Part shown: positions 12,201 to 24,481 of the stretch, piece after piece
Position numbering within the stretch: the first letter of the stretch is position 1
How the letters are laid out: the number at the start of each line of letters is the position of its first letter
Source of the DNA: Trochalopteron elliotii
Lineage: Eukaryota > Chordata > Aves > Passeriformes > Leiothrichidae
Reading direction: 5' to 3'
Assembly: GCA_024734555.1 (NCBI GenBank)
Contig: JANPWX010000077.1
Span: 2,039,236-2,103,235, forward strand
DNA length: 64,000 nucleotides
Translations under genes and position numbers: made by a program
Notes under the pieces: generated by a model
Seen by the model: the letters and a program-made list of their open reading frames with translations, nothing else
Databases searched by the model: none
Told to the model about the DNA's origin: nothing

Positions 12201-15200
12201 CAACCTCAGTCAAAAAATTATATGGATTACTGACGTTCGCTGTTAAAACTAACCATAATTGCTTTCACTCTCCATTGATAAAAAGATTTTATATGCTAAC
12301 ATGTTCATTACCAACAGGAACTGGAGATACAGGTAAAATGCAGCAATTGTTAATGCCATTTATATGTCATGATTTACCATTTTTTTTATTTTTAATTAAT
12401 CCTCGTATTTTAAGTAGATTAATATACCACATATTGTAAGTAGATATCTTAGACAAATGGAAATTCTGATCAATCAATTTTACATAATTTTGCAGGGAAG
12501 CAGAGAACTTAACATCAGTGATTTTCTTCTTTCATGGCTAACTAAAGACCACCCAGCTGAACAGAGAATATGTAATGAACTCCACATATTTGACCCTGAA
12601 GTTCCCTGAAGCGAAAAGGAAACATGGTAGCTTTATAACTCAGAGGATATCAAGGAACCCAGCTATCAAAGAAGATGTTCTTGGAGGGCAGATTTCATTT
12701 GTTTAACTGCTTGTGGAGCATAGCTTTTAGAGTGAGTGTTAACTCATCCTTGGTCTTAAAAGAATCATTTTGAATTCTGAAAAGGAGTAAGAAAATCCAG
12801 ATGCAGTCATAGACAGATAAGAAACAGGTCCACACTCCAAAGGCAAAGCATACAGACACTTTTTTTTCTTTAGCTGACTTTCAGATGCTCAGCAAGGCTC
12901 TTTGTAAGAGTTGATGTAGGTCATCTGTTATGATCTTTGACATGCTGGTTATTATCAAGTAACGTGATATCCTGCGGACTCTCCAGTGATCTTGGTAACA
13001 AAAGAGAAAAGTCAGTAAACTTGAGATTAACATCTTCAGATTAACATCTGAGAGGGGGGAGATAATTTTGTGTGCTTTGCCACAGTAGTCTACAATTAAC
13101 CTAACAATTACAGGATGAAAATTCTTGTCTCTATTTAGGTCTGGTACTTATGCATTTAAATTTCTGAGATGTCTAGGTAATTAAGCATGTCTTTATTTGT
13201 AAAAGGGGGAAAAAAGTTTGCAGGATAGCATACATTACATTGTTTGTTTTTTGTTTGGTTGAGTGGTTTTTGGTTTTTTTTTTTTTTTAATGCATTGGCC
13301 TGTTTAATGAAAAGATGTATAAAGTGATTTTTAGTCATGAAGCGTTCTGTTGTAACATTTAGGTCAGGACTTTGTTAATTGCAAGCACTGTGATACACTT
13401 GCAAAGCTAGATTCTGGCAACGTTGTGGCCTTTCTGATGCTATTAGAGCAGAGGTGATGAAAGTGCAATGTCAAATCAATGAAAAGTTGTTGAGATGTCA
13501 GGATGCGTCAGTCTGTTCACTAGAACAGAATACACAAACTAGACATAATGTAGCAATAAAACATCCATTCTTAATTATTTTCTCCAAGGCTAGTTTTATG
13601 ACATCTGCCCTTCATCTTGCTGTAGAAGAAAGCAAAAAAATAGTTATTAGAGATGATAGTTTTTTCATTAAACTTAGCCTGCTCCCACATGCACTTGAGG
13701 ATCTTGGTTTATTTCTAAACTTCTAAAGAATATGGTTACTTGGGAAGAAACACAGATTTTTCAATGAATTACTCTTTTATGAGAGAGAGAGAAAGAGAGA
13801 GAAAGACGAAGAAAAACTTATATTAGAAGTCTCCAAAGACATATGTAATAAAAGAATTTAATTCTATTCAGTGATAAAGCTATTTTCTATTAAGGTCGAG
13901 GATTGTGGTAAGTTTGACATATCTGCTTATGACTACTGATAAATCAGAGACCAGTGATAACAGCCATAAACATGAAAATTGAAATATTCAGGTAAATCAG
14001 CCTCAGCTCACCAGGAGCCTGATAAATATATGTTATACCTGTACAGGAGATGGGTATTGTGAATTCAGAAAACATAGGACATTTTTTGCATACTGGAGTG
14101 AAGGTAACTGTGGAGGTAGAGCTGAAAGACTGAAATGTTTCTCTACTGATGACTGGAATCTGAGAAACCTGAGAAACCTGAAACACAGAGTTGTTCTAAT
14201 AGCCCACTCAGTCCCTAAGGAGCCTGCATGACACGCCTTTCACCTTGTTCTGCACGACATCACCAGATGCAGTTATTCAAACCCTGCTCAAAATGAACAT
14301 TCAGAAAATAAATCTGAACATTTAAAAGCAACCACCAGGTGGAAATTATGAGAACAGTTATCTCCATCCTATTGTTTCTTATCCATACTCTACAAATGGT
14401 GTTTGCCTGGAATTTATTTGAAGTGCCCTGAGGGTATATATAAGCAAAATAGGTCATGCCTGAAACTGAGAATTTTATGGCATCCTTTGTATGTTAACTC
14501 TGTAGAGCCTTTTCTTTTCTGAAAGTTTGAAAGACATGATTTTGGAAAGATGTTTGTGAAGAAAGCTAGACTGAGGCTAAGATGTGATACAGGTAATAGG
14601 AATCCTTGTTATCCTTAGCAGCCTTCTAATTCCAGAAGAAAAAAAAACAAACTTCAGGACGGCAGAGAAAGGAGGAATTAGTATAGATAAAAGAGTATTG
14701 CAAGGAACAGACTTGTGCATACATTAAAAAATCTCAATGAAAATTTCAAATTATTTTCCTTTCTATAAACACTGGATTTCAAGGGTAATTTATCACACAA
14801 TACCTAATCAAAATAGTATTATTAGTAATGCACAGGTCTCTATTGCACTGGCACACAAAAGACATTTATAAAAAAAATTGATAAAGAACAAAAATAACAC
14901 TGCAAACGTGGTATATCATTCATGAAACATTGACTAAAAACCTCTATCATATTGAAAAAACCTCTAACATTTTCATTTTCATTGGGATGAGGTTTGTTTT
15001 TTTTAAGATTTTTATTTGGATATCTTTCCCTTTGCTTACTTCTGAGAGAAAAAATGTCTAAGAACACTTTAGTATAAATGAAGATTCCCATTCTTTCTGC
15101 TTAGCTAGTCACAGGAATGAAATGACAGCTTAACCAATGAACCAGACTTGCAGAAATTTGCCTTGTGCAAACATGTAAGTATTAGCTATTTATTATTTGG

Positions 15201-18200
15201 CATCAAAAATTAGCAATATTGATGAGAATTTAGTTTTTCTGTGTTTGTTTTGTCATAATGCCTTTTCAGAATGAGTAAGCATCCTAACCAGTGAAATGAC
15301 ATTTTTTCTCTGTATTCAATAAGCTGACTGTTGAAAACACGGAGAAAAGATCTTGTGCTATCATGCCATTTTTACTAACATACACAAGATGCAGCAGCTG
15401 TATCTGGCAGCAATATTTGCAGTTTTTATTTTTAGTTTGCTAACTATTGGCAACAACACCCCCAGAATCAGCTACCTATTTATGACAAATTCCATAATAT
15501 TATTATTGTTGTTGAAGAAAACAAAAATCCTTGACAACAACACCACAGATTTAATTAATTCAATTTGATTTCCTGTATAAGATCATTTTAATATGTGTGA
15601 ATAAACCACTGACAGCTTTCATGCAGCATTAAAATATCTCTTTATATACGAAGAAGAAATTAATAATCTGGGAACAGTTTACAAAACTGTTAATGACAAT
15701 GGTAAGGCTTCTTATGACTTCAAGAACATTGGAGGAAAATTTTTATTATGTCGATCATGCACATGATTAATATTTTGTTTTAGGTTTTGATATAATATTT
15801 TTCATATCTCTTCTCTTCTGGATATCAGATAAGCACATAAAAATAATGTTTGTTTTCTTTCACTCTGTCTATTTAAAGCTACATTTGGGGCCATGTAAAG
15901 ATCCATTGTAGTCGTTGATGATGAAGTCAAGTATAGTAAAGGCTGAATTTCACTTTGAGGTTTTCTATAAAGAAACAAATCCTATAATTGAAGGATGCTG
16001 TTTTATAATGCAGTTTGCACTGAAAGATGTATAGCGTCCTGGCTTGGGACAACATCAACAGGAAGATCTGTTCAGCTTTCAGGGGCTGAACAGTTTGTCA
16101 AGGGGGCTTTAAGTTTGTCAAGGCTTTTCTTGATTTTGCAGTGCATGCTTTTCTCCAAACATTTTGGAGAGTTTTTTTTCTGTGTGTGGTGTCATTACCA
16201 GAAGAGCAGTCAAATCTGTGATTATAATTTTCTTCACCTTTTTTTTTTCTTTAAATCTTAACACTCAGAGCTGCTGTTATGTTCACATGGATGAGTAAAT
16301 TATCTCATGAGTATTTTTTTTTTTTTTAATTATGGAGGGTTTTTAATTGTCTTCTTCTCCCTTATCTCAATTGGTAGTTGCTACTAATCAAATTCTTTTT
16401 GCTTTCCCAAAACCTCAGTAAAACTTCTGCAATGCATTCCCCTATCATTTATACCCCATGTGGCCATGATGGTCTTCTACTGCAAGCAGGACTACATCTA
16501 GGAGAATTACAAATGTCCACCTCTCATCTGAAAATTCATCTGGAAGAGAAACATGAACATATTAACACTTAGGGAGAGGTAATAAATGTTCTTTATTACA
16601 ATCTTAAATAGGAATACAATCTTACTCCTTATTTAATTGTAGGGTTAAAGGGAAACAGGAGAGATTGCAATTCATTCAGGTGTTTTCCACAGGCAATGAT
16701 TATAACCTAGGACATAGTCAAGATAAAGCTGTGAATGTAATAGCCTTGCAACAAATTTGCTACTGTTTTCTGAAAAGGTCAGGGGCACGTGTGCTGTGCA
16801 ATGAAGGACAAATCAGATGGGAAAGAGGTAGAGCTGTGCAATAAATCACCACAGCAATAATCATTCTTTTGTATAACCACTCAAATAAATACACTTGACA
16901 AACCATGTTTCACATGTGAAAGCTGTGCACTGTTTGAGCAAGGCAGTCTTTTAGTGAATCAGAAGAGTGATTCTAGAGATACAGATATACAATGCACACA
17001 CTGAGGCACATTCATGAGTATCAATTTTGTCATGCTTAAGGAAAATTTCCAAACAAATTCTAGTCTTTAAGAAATGAAGCATTATCTAGAAATAGTTTTT
17101 CAATCCTTTGTAGATGGTGCTTAAATGTGTATTTTTTTTTTCTGCATGCAATATAATTAAATGCATAATTTTGTAAGAAGGTTTTTTTTTCAAGGTAGAA
17201 AAAACATGCTGGTCTGCTTAGCTTGTGTCTAAATTCTGTCTGCCTACTGTACCAGAAATCCTAAGCACTACTTAATGTAAAGAGGTCCATTTCTTCTCTT
17301 ACACAGTAAAATGACACAAATTCTAAAGTTAGTCAATTAGTTGAGACTAGATGTCTTCAAGAAGTGAAGTTTTGGCAAGAGGAACACATTCTCACGTATG
17401 CTGAGCAGTAGGATCTCTTTCCTCACATAGTAAGTTCCTAAGAACTAAACTGTAATTGTTGTTTATCTGGATCTCTGTATTTGATAACTGGACTTAGGGA
17501 AAAAAATCACCTATTTTTGTCTTTCAAAGGAAATAGTAATAATTGTATCTAAGATAATTATGATGAAATATAAACAGCTTAACATGGATGTTCCAGTTAA
17601 GTAGGATAAGTCCATTCTCATACTAAGCTTATTTTCTGGGCCACTGTATCTATTTCCGCCCTGTTAAGCGGGCATGAAAGAATAAGCACTGATCCATGAC
17701 TTACAGCGTTAACTAGCACATAAAAATAAGTCCTGTTCTAAATTGCCTTTATTGTCAACAGAGTGGGGTAGATACATTTTTAAGCCTCCAAAAGGAAAAA
17801 GGCTCTGATAAATTTTGATAAGACAGTCAGGTGACTATGATCCTCCCCATGATATCTTCTTAAATGTGCCCATTGATTAGATTGTGAAGTTCAAGAAAAC
17901 TTTTAAAACCAATTTAATTTCAAAAGAGAGCTGCAGTTTTCGTTCACGATAGATGTTTCAATTAGATTGGGTCTCACTTCCACCTTCTATTTTATAAACT
18001 TTTTATTCTTTTTACATTACATTATACATGGCAAGATATTTTAATATTTTCCCACTATCTAACCAGTTCCTGGGGAAACTAGTATTATCACAGCTGTGGA
18101 CCACAGATATAACTTTTTGTAGATAAGATAATTTGCTCATTATCCAGTTGAAAGATAAAACTCAGTTACACTGCAAATTAAAAATTGAATCCTAAATTTA

Positions 18201-18389
18201 TGTTTTTCAGTTTTGGAGTTAATTGGAAAGAAACCCAAAGAAACAAGCTTGTAAAGAACTTGTATATTTCTACTGTCTTTGAGCTTTGCAACATGCTAAA
18301 ATAAAAAAAGCAGTGCTATGAAAGTTAATGATAAATATTTAGAAAAATAATATAACTCTTTTTAACCCATTGTTTCTGATGTATACTTC
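9201..18389. other. Unique AT-rich non-coding DNA with simple repeats
   Basis: No gene is recognised. Simple sequence includes a long T-rich run at 9628-9705, an ACAA array at 10706-10734, a TATA run at 10927-10940, an A/G-rich run at 12038-12080, a GA run at 13782-13805 and a T run at 16314-16328. The remaining DNA shows no repeat family I can name. Confidence 0.55.
10706..10734. repeat. (ACAA)n microsatellite
   Basis: About seven uninterrupted tetranucleotide units, ended by 'gctccc'. It has no associated element that I can see. Confidence 0.9.
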
Positions 18390-18390
18390 A

Positions 18391-18510
18391 CGGAATCACA
18401 GAATATTGAGTTGGAAGGAACCCACAGGGGTCATTTGGGTCCAGCTCCCCGTACAGGAGCAGGGATTGAGCCCACAACCTCAGCATGCTCTAACCAAGCC
18501 AATCAGCTGG
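18391..18510 (-). mobile_element. tRNA-Ile-derived SINE with a CR1 tail (TguSINE1-like)
   Basis: On the minus strand the head resembles a tRNA gene: an A-box-like 'ttggttagagc' (plus 18486-18496) followed by a B-box-like GGCTCAATCCC (plus 18462-18472) and then 'ctgtacgggg', similar to the 3' end of isoleucine tRNA. The anticodon region between the boxes is about 14 nt shorter than in a tRNA. The 3' half ends in 'ttggaaggaaccc' and 'ctcaatattctgtgattccg', read in SINE orientation, which is the CR1 3' tail. This layout matches TguSINE1 of zebra finch, known from memory to be a tRNA-Ile head joined to a CR1 end and moved by CR1 enzymes. It is not a functional tRNA. No clear target-site duplication is visible, as is usual for CR1-type insertion. 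Confidence 0.8.
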
Positions 18511-20603
18511 GATACATTTAAATGTACTGCCATTTAAAAACCTTGGCAGCTTAGAAAATGTGTTGACTACATAACTCTTTTACAATATCAATTGCCTATG
18601 ATGTGCTAGTCAAAGAGATGAATAGAATATTATAAAATATTATGAAATAAAAAGCGAGTAAAATAAAGAATATTATTATACAAATAAATAAATGCATACC
18701 TTCTGTCTTGGTCACATACAATTTCAGCCACTTCAGCTACAAAGCAGAAAATAATAATTAAAAACAAACACCCCACAACAAACTAAAACCAAGCAAAAAA
18801 CAATAAACAAAAAAATGAAGCAACTACAAAAATTTGATTGAGTACTCTTGAAATTAAATGGATTCTTCAGTTTAAATAAAAGATATCTGAGGCACACAGG
18901 ATATACACCTACAAAATCAGGAATTTGACAGACGGTGAACCCCAAATCATTGTATATTATGTCATACAGTGCAAGAACTTGAGAGTATCATATGATAGGA
19001 ACTTAAAATATGTAAATCACTTTTCTTGCATGATTTGTCTCTGGTACATTTTTGCCAGAGATATAGCAGATAATAACAGTGTGAATCTCTGGGGAAAGAA
19101 GAAAAAAAAAGTCATGAAAGTTAGGACAGTCAGGAGTTTTGTATCATGATACAGCCAATAAAAACAGTTGTAAAAAATCATGTGATCCAGAATGTCTCTG
19201 AACCATTTATGGGGGGAAAAAATCCTGAACAAAATTATTTTTCTTGGTTTACTCCTCCCTAAAGATACTATATGACCTCCATCAAAATTTGCTCTGAGCT
19301 GATTGTTAAACTAAGACCATATATAAGTACTGTTGAATATTTTCTTACATGCAATGGTGACCACTGTTTTTGAACTATTATGTAAATGCTACTTAGTACA
19401 GATAAGCATTAAAAATGACCACAACTCCTACTTGTCTGGAGAGAAATGCTACACATCATCCTTTCCTTTAAGAAGTACAACAATCTCTATTATGGGAGTT
19501 TTCCTGTGCGGTTCTTCATCTTGCTGTCTTTATTGCCTAGCAGTAAATGATGAATGTCCCCTCTCTCCTCCACATAAAGTGTTGCAAGATTGCACCTGCC
19601 CTTCTGGAGCACTAGAAAGAAGTTTCTTTCATATTTTGCATAAACATTTTTCATTGATCTCACTTTATGCCAGACAACAATTCTCATACATAATAAATCT
19701 GAGGAGCAACATATAAACAAACAACCACTCCTGCTATTAAGTTTCTAATGGTACTGTATTTTGTCCACTGAACACTTTTTTAATATATTTATGGTAGCTA
19801 TTGCTATTCTTTTTCTTTTTCTGCTTCTTTTAGTGGCTCCCAAACTCCTAAAAATATTACTTATACAGAACTGTGGATTACAAGTTCTCTCACTTGTGTT
19901 CTTCTCTTATGCAATAAAAGAATGTCCAAAAGACTGCTCTCACTTTGATTCTGTAAATGTGTAGCATTCTCACAGTGTGAATGGTCATGTTTTCTGCTCT
20001 CAGAAGTTTCAAGGAACAATATATATTTTTGCCTAACTCCATGACACCTTATTTTTTTTTTCTGTTTTTTTTTTTTCTGCTTCTTTACTTGCATTTTTTC
20101 TTCATTGAAAAAGAAATACTTGTTTTGAATACACAGTGATTTGACTGAAGAGACACTTCAGCAGAATGTTTCAGTCTTTATTCTCTCTCATTGAACAGAA
20201 ATATGTACATCTCACAGTTTTTCTACAGTGTTATAGGATTATGTTTTCTCAGATATGATTCTGAAAGTGAAAGCTCATATGTATAGTATAAACATTGTCA
20301 CATTTATTTCATTGTTATGTATCTGGTCATTTTAGTGGAAAATTATGTTTGCTGTTGTACGGGAGATATTCCTCACTCTATTACTTAGATAGGAATTATG
20401 ACACATGATGAAAAATCTAAGAAAAACTAAGTGCACACTAATAACTAATGTTATTCGTTATTACTGGGATATTTTAATGTTTTTCTTATATCCATTCGTT
20501 CTTCTCATTAGTTACCCTTTTTGGGTTTTTTTTGGTTTTTTTCTTTCTGTTTATTCTTCCAAATAGAACAATAAATGTTCTGTTTTCCCAGTTTTTCTTG
20601 AAA
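18511..20603. other. Unique AT-rich non-coding DNA
   Basis: No recognised gene or repeat apart from poly-A/T patches (for example T-rich at 20051-20080). An open frame of about 127 codons at 19333-19716 has no domain and no exon context. Confidence 0.55.
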
Positions 20604-20865
20604 TTCGTAGAATCATAAGCTATCCTGGGTTGGAAGGGATCCAATAGGATCATTGAATCTAACTCCTAGCTTTGCACAGGACACCCCAAGAATTACACCA
20701 TATGCCCAAGAGCATTGTCCAAATGCTTCTTGAACCCTGTCAGGCTGGTGCTGGGACCACTCCGTCCCCAGGAGCCTATTCCAGTGCTCAGCCACCCTCA
20801 GAGTGATGAAATTTTTCCAAGGTTCCAAAGACATTGAGGTTAGGTTTGACCTTACCCCAGCTTTG
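20604..20865 (-). mobile_element. CR1 LINE 3' end
   Basis: This is an antisense CR1 3' terminus. The plus strand begins with 'agaatcataagctatcctgg', then 'gttggaagggatcc', and runs into ORF2 C-terminal sequence. On the minus strand a frame reads ITLRVAEHWNRLL, the conserved end of CR1 ORF2 just before the stop. It is 5'-truncated, as most CR1 copies are, and non-functional. It is less decayed than the pair near 1 kb. Confidence 0.9.
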
Positions 20866-21987
20866 ATCGATTTAAAGTGAATCATCTAGTTTAAATTGTT
20901 TCAAAAGATTCCCTTCAAAATCAGTGAAGTTGAATTGCCTATCCAATCTCATGACTTAGAATATGTTCAATTTCCTCCTGGTTGAGTCATCTCTCTCTCT
21001 CTCTCTCCAATAGGGCACTTTATTTTTTTTTTTTCCCCCAGTTGATTGGATGAAAATACTGTCTCAGAAGTATTACATGCTTAGGTCAAACAGCCCAGCA
21101 GTGAAAAGGTCCAGGTAGCACAGCTCTAGCACAATTGCGGTTACTCAATCACAATAGCTGTTTTACAGCTTCAGTCAGAGCTGAACGATTTAAAATGGTT
21201 CCTTTAATTCCTGGCTAATCTATGGTTATGCAGCTGCAAATATTTATTTTTATTTTTAAGTTCTGAATAATAACTCTAGTTTTGCATTGTCAGAGCTTAT
21301 AATAAAACCATAAACAAACCATAAGTGTTGTCAGTTTTCAAAGAAAGATTTTCTTTTTTGTTTGTCATTGTCTTCCTGGTAATAAGGTAAGACTTCACTG
21401 CACAGTGTTTGTAGCAACCATAGATTATTCCTGGCTTCCCACATAATAACAGATTTTCATGCATCACAAGTCATGTTGAAGGGCTAAGGCCAGAACAGAA
21501 CAGGAAGATGAAGCAGAGAAGTTAGTCATTCATGACCTGAACATAGTGACCTGGGTCAAAATAATACAGAGATTATAGGTGGTTACAAAAATAAAAAATC
21601 TCAAATAAATCTTAAATTATGAAGTATCTGCTGCAGCACGAACACTAAAAAACCAATGTTCTGCACAGAAAGACTAAACTTCTACTCAACACCTCCATGA
21701 TTTCACTTTGAGGAAACTTCTACTTGCTTCTCTGCTTGTACTGTTTCAGTACAAATCACTGTTAATTTTTATTTTGCCCAATGTGAATGAGGAAATGGTT
21801 GTTTATACTTTTCTCCAAAGGCAGATATTCTTTTCAGGAACTTTGCCCTAATTAGTTATTTTTTATTAAACTCTTTAGCTTAACCAACAAAATAACACTA
21901 CTCTTCTGATTATGACTTAATTTGTACCTATATAAGCATAGAACTTTTCTTGCAAAATAACCACAGCAAACAGATTGCATCCATTTC
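20866..21987. other. Unique non-coding DNA with a CT microsatellite
   Basis: Holds a short (CT)n run near 20990-21006 and a T-rich patch at 21022-21036. No gene or dated repeat seen. Confidence 0.55.
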
Positions 21988-22048
21988 TTTTGGTTTGGTT
22001 TGGTTTGGTTTGGTTTGGTTTGGTTTGGTTTGGTTTGGTTTGGTTTGG
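21988..22048. repeat. (GGTTT)n microsatellite
   Basis: About twelve perfect pentanucleotide units on the plus strand, ended by 'ggctt'. The uninterrupted length suggests recent slippage and likely length polymorphism. The frame through it gives a meaningless repeat peptide. Confidence 0.95.
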
Positions 22049-22809
22049 CTTAATCTGCTTTGTTTTGGGATTGGAATGGAAAATATCCCTATCTTGTACT
22101 CAATATGTATAATTAGCCCTCTAGTGTCCTTTGTCTCTTTCCTCTCCAGACCTTCTGTATCTTTTGAGACTCAATTATTTCTTAAGGTGTGCTTATATGA
22201 TGTGATGCTGATACTTAAGGTTCCAAATAGATAATAAGGAGAAATAAACACTTAAAAAGTGGAATTCATCTGTCTTCTTTAGGCTATAACCTTTTACAAA
22301 TGGGACATAAACATCTATGCATATTTACAGACATTCCAGTGTAGACAAGCTGAGGCTTAAAGCAGTGACATCCAAAAGTTCCCAAGGATTAAGAATATTC
22401 TGTCCAGCATACCCTTGTGCTCCCAAAGTTATTTTCTTGCTGCTTTGACAGTTATCTTTCTTCTGTCTTCAACAAAATTTTCTGCCTAATTTTATTCTCT
22501 TGTACTTACCTTACTTTTTTCTCTTAGTCTTGCAGATTCTGTTACTTGGGTCACACTGTTGTCATGTTTTCCTGTTTATTCTGAATGCAGCTACACAAAT
22601 CTTGGCACTTTTGGTGTTCACATGGGTCACATGCATATAAATACTATATGTGGTTCTACCATAATGTTATAAGATGCTAATATACTAATTTTGATCACAC
22701 TATCAGTAGAATATATTGTGTTTAAAGTAAATTAATTCTGTCCTGGTTATTGTAATTACAAGTATAATAGGTCTTTGTTTTTGCTACGTACTAATTATTT
22801 CCCTTCATT
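22049..22809. other. Unique non-coding DNA
   Basis: AT-rich sequence between the GGTTT array and the decayed CR1 endonuclease fragment. Nothing recognised. Confidence 0.55.
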
Positions 22810-23820
22810 CCCTCAGGACCTTAAACTCTGTATCCTCATGGTCTCGCTGCAGTTAAAACTGTTCTTGACCTTTACACCCTCATCAGTATTTAATGATTTG
22901 TGATTAAAAGTTGAAACAATTGTTCCATATAACTCATCAGTCATGTGCATCAACAAATTGTCTACAAAACATTCCAGCAATCTCTTATATTGTTTGTACA
23001 CAACCCTTTGCACAGGTAGTGAAGAGAACTGCAATTGTGAAGATTTTCTCCAGATATTTAAAGAATATTCCCTCTAACTTGCTGTTCATTATCAGGCTTT
23101 TTGCAACAGATTCCCCAACTCATTAGCACTCGTTCTGGTCTATCCTCATATCCTTAAGCAGCTCATTCCCATTCCCAGTTTTTCTCTACTGCAAACAATG
23201 AAGATACATTGAGTGTAAGCTCTCCTCCTTAAATTTTTCACCTGTCTTCCTTAAAACTTTGTACTCAGACACTAAGGCTCCACCCATGCAATTTTCTCTG
23301 CCTCCTCTCTGTAATCCCAATGAGGTCAAAGCTCTGCAACTGTAGACAGATTTTTAGCTTCTCCTGTTTGTTTTCCACTCTGCATGGATGAATGTATTTG
23401 AGATGGACCCAGACATACTGCTTTCACAGGAAAAGTGAAGGAACTATGCAGAGCTCCAGACCGTTCTTTACTGTCCCTCTATATCTTTGGGTTTTTTCAG
23501 ATGATGATAACTCTTTTCGTGTTGCACCTACTTCAGCCTTTTGCCCCATTTGTCAGATGGATCCTATCCCTTGTAGTCAGTCCTCTTTCCCCAAGGGGAT
23601 TTCCATGATCCTAATACACAAAACTCTGTCTGGGACATAGCACTGACTGAGTGCTGATATGCTGGTGCATCCACTTCTGCCTCAACTTTTTCTCCTTACT
23701 TTAGGGACTGAGACCACCACCTGGACATCCAGATGGAGTAACCTTTCCTACTGCTCCCTGTCCTTTGCTTCTCTTCTGTTGCCAGAAGTCTGCACAGATA
23801 CTTGTTATGTGCAGGGTTGC
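22810..23820 (-). pseudogene. Decayed CR1 LINE: end of ORF1 and endonuclease domain of ORF2
   Basis: Read on the minus strand the order is that of a CR1 element. Near 23565-23541 an IHLTKWGK-like stretch resembles the C-terminal end of the ORF1 esterase-like domain. Near 23370-23308 ENKQEKLKICLQLQSFDLIG runs into ITE, the start of the APE-type endonuclease with its GITE motif. Near 22983-22949 lies RLLECFVDNLL. Near 22843-22835 are the Asp-His-Glu codons of the SDHE active-site motif, thrown out of frame by an extra base. The reverse transcriptase part is missing downstream. The copy is old, with many frameshifts and stops. An intact endonuclease would nick target DNA to prime reverse transcription; this copy cannot. 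A solo LTR interrupts it at 23821. Confidence 0.8.
23816..23820. repeat. Target-site duplication, left copy (GTTGC)
   Basis: GTTGC directly precedes the TG end of the LTR at 23821 and recurs at 24482-24486 directly after its CA end. Confidence 0.85.
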
Positions 23821-23929
23821 TGTCACGATCCGCTAATGCAAGCATGATGCATGATGGTTCGTTTTAAGGATCTCAGAGTGCAAAAAACAACACAGAGGGG
23901 ATTTCAGTATTCATCAAAACAAATGCACT

Positions 23930-23935
23930 TTTATT
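23930..23935 (-). terminator. Poly-A signal of the solo LTR at 23821-24481
   Basis: AATAAA on the minus strand, about 110 bp from the LTR's 3' end, as expected for the R-U5 region. Confidence 0.6.
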
Positions 23936-24110
23936 AGTGCCAACATCAAATGCGATAGAAGTATTTGAAGGGAAATAAAGGACAGTGAGAAAAGAGAAAG
24001 AAGGGGTGGGTAATAGCTACCAATGGAGAGACGAAGTCCTCGTGGCCCAGCTAATAGATCCGTCTTCTTCCGTGGGGAGATCTCAAAGTCTTTGGTTAAC
24101 TTAGGGGTCC

Positions 24111-24115
24111 TTATA
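24111..24115 (-). promoter_or_regulatory. TATA box of the solo LTR at 23821-24481
   Basis: TATAA on the minus strand, about 176 bp upstream of the minus-strand AATAAA at 23935-23930. The position fits the U3-R junction. Whether it still drives transcription cannot be told. Confidence 0.55.
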
Positions 24116-24190
24116 GTCCTTTCCAAAGCAACAGGCAGTTGGCCAAAAGGTGGGGAAATCATCACGGTGTGTTCGTCTTGAGAGAACCGA

Positions 24191-24254
24191 GAACAGGTCA
24201 GCCATCAGCAAGTGCAGTGTTAACGGGAACAGGTACGGCGTCAGCAAGTGCAGT
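24191..24254. repeat. Direct repeat inside the LTR U3 (period 36 bp)
   Basis: Two copies of about 28 bp, at 24191-24218 and 24227-24254, share GAACAGGT at one end and TCAGCAAGTGCAGT at the other. A duplicated U3 block of this kind often holds enhancer sites in retroviral LTRs. The function here is inferred. Confidence 0.8.
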
Positions 24255-24481
24255 CAATTCACCATGACTTGTCCGTTGTTTCCATTCAGGTTCTGATGTT
24301 CCGATGGAAATGCGTGCCGGGTTTTTCCATTGAGCACACCTGCAGGCAACACTTGCCAAACATCCCACCTCAGCCAGGCCAGAACTCCTGTGTTGGGGTT
24401 TAGAGTCCTTTTAGGGGTTTCAGTCTCTGTCCTTGACAATGGTCGTGAGGCAGATGAGGGATCTTCAGACCGTCTCTTACA

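Larger units (their letters stand above)
23821..24481 (-). mobile_element. Solo LTR (661 bp) inserted in a CR1
   Basis: The plus strand starts TGTCACGATC at 23821 and ends CTCTTACA at 24481, flanked on both sides by the 5-bp duplication GTTGC. Orientation is minus: TATAA reads on the minus strand at 24115-24111 (inside AGGACTATAA) and AATAAA at 23935-23930. A 36-bp-period direct repeat (24191-24218 and 24227-24254) lies in the U3 part. No internal retroviral sequence is attached, so this is a solo LTR left by LTR-LTR recombination. The 5-bp duplication fits avian ERVL-like elements, but the family is not named here. It splits the older antisense CR1, so it is younger than that CR1. Confidence 0.88.

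Noticed and set aside
18461..18500. Possible tRNA gene on the minus strand
   Set aside because: The A- and B-box-like elements are present but the anticodon region is deleted and the 3' end runs into a CR1 tail, so it is a SINE head.
19333..19716. 127-codon frame on the plus strand
   Set aside because: No recognisable domain and Cys/Ser-rich random composition. A shorter frame overlaps it on the other strand, as expected of non-coding DNA.
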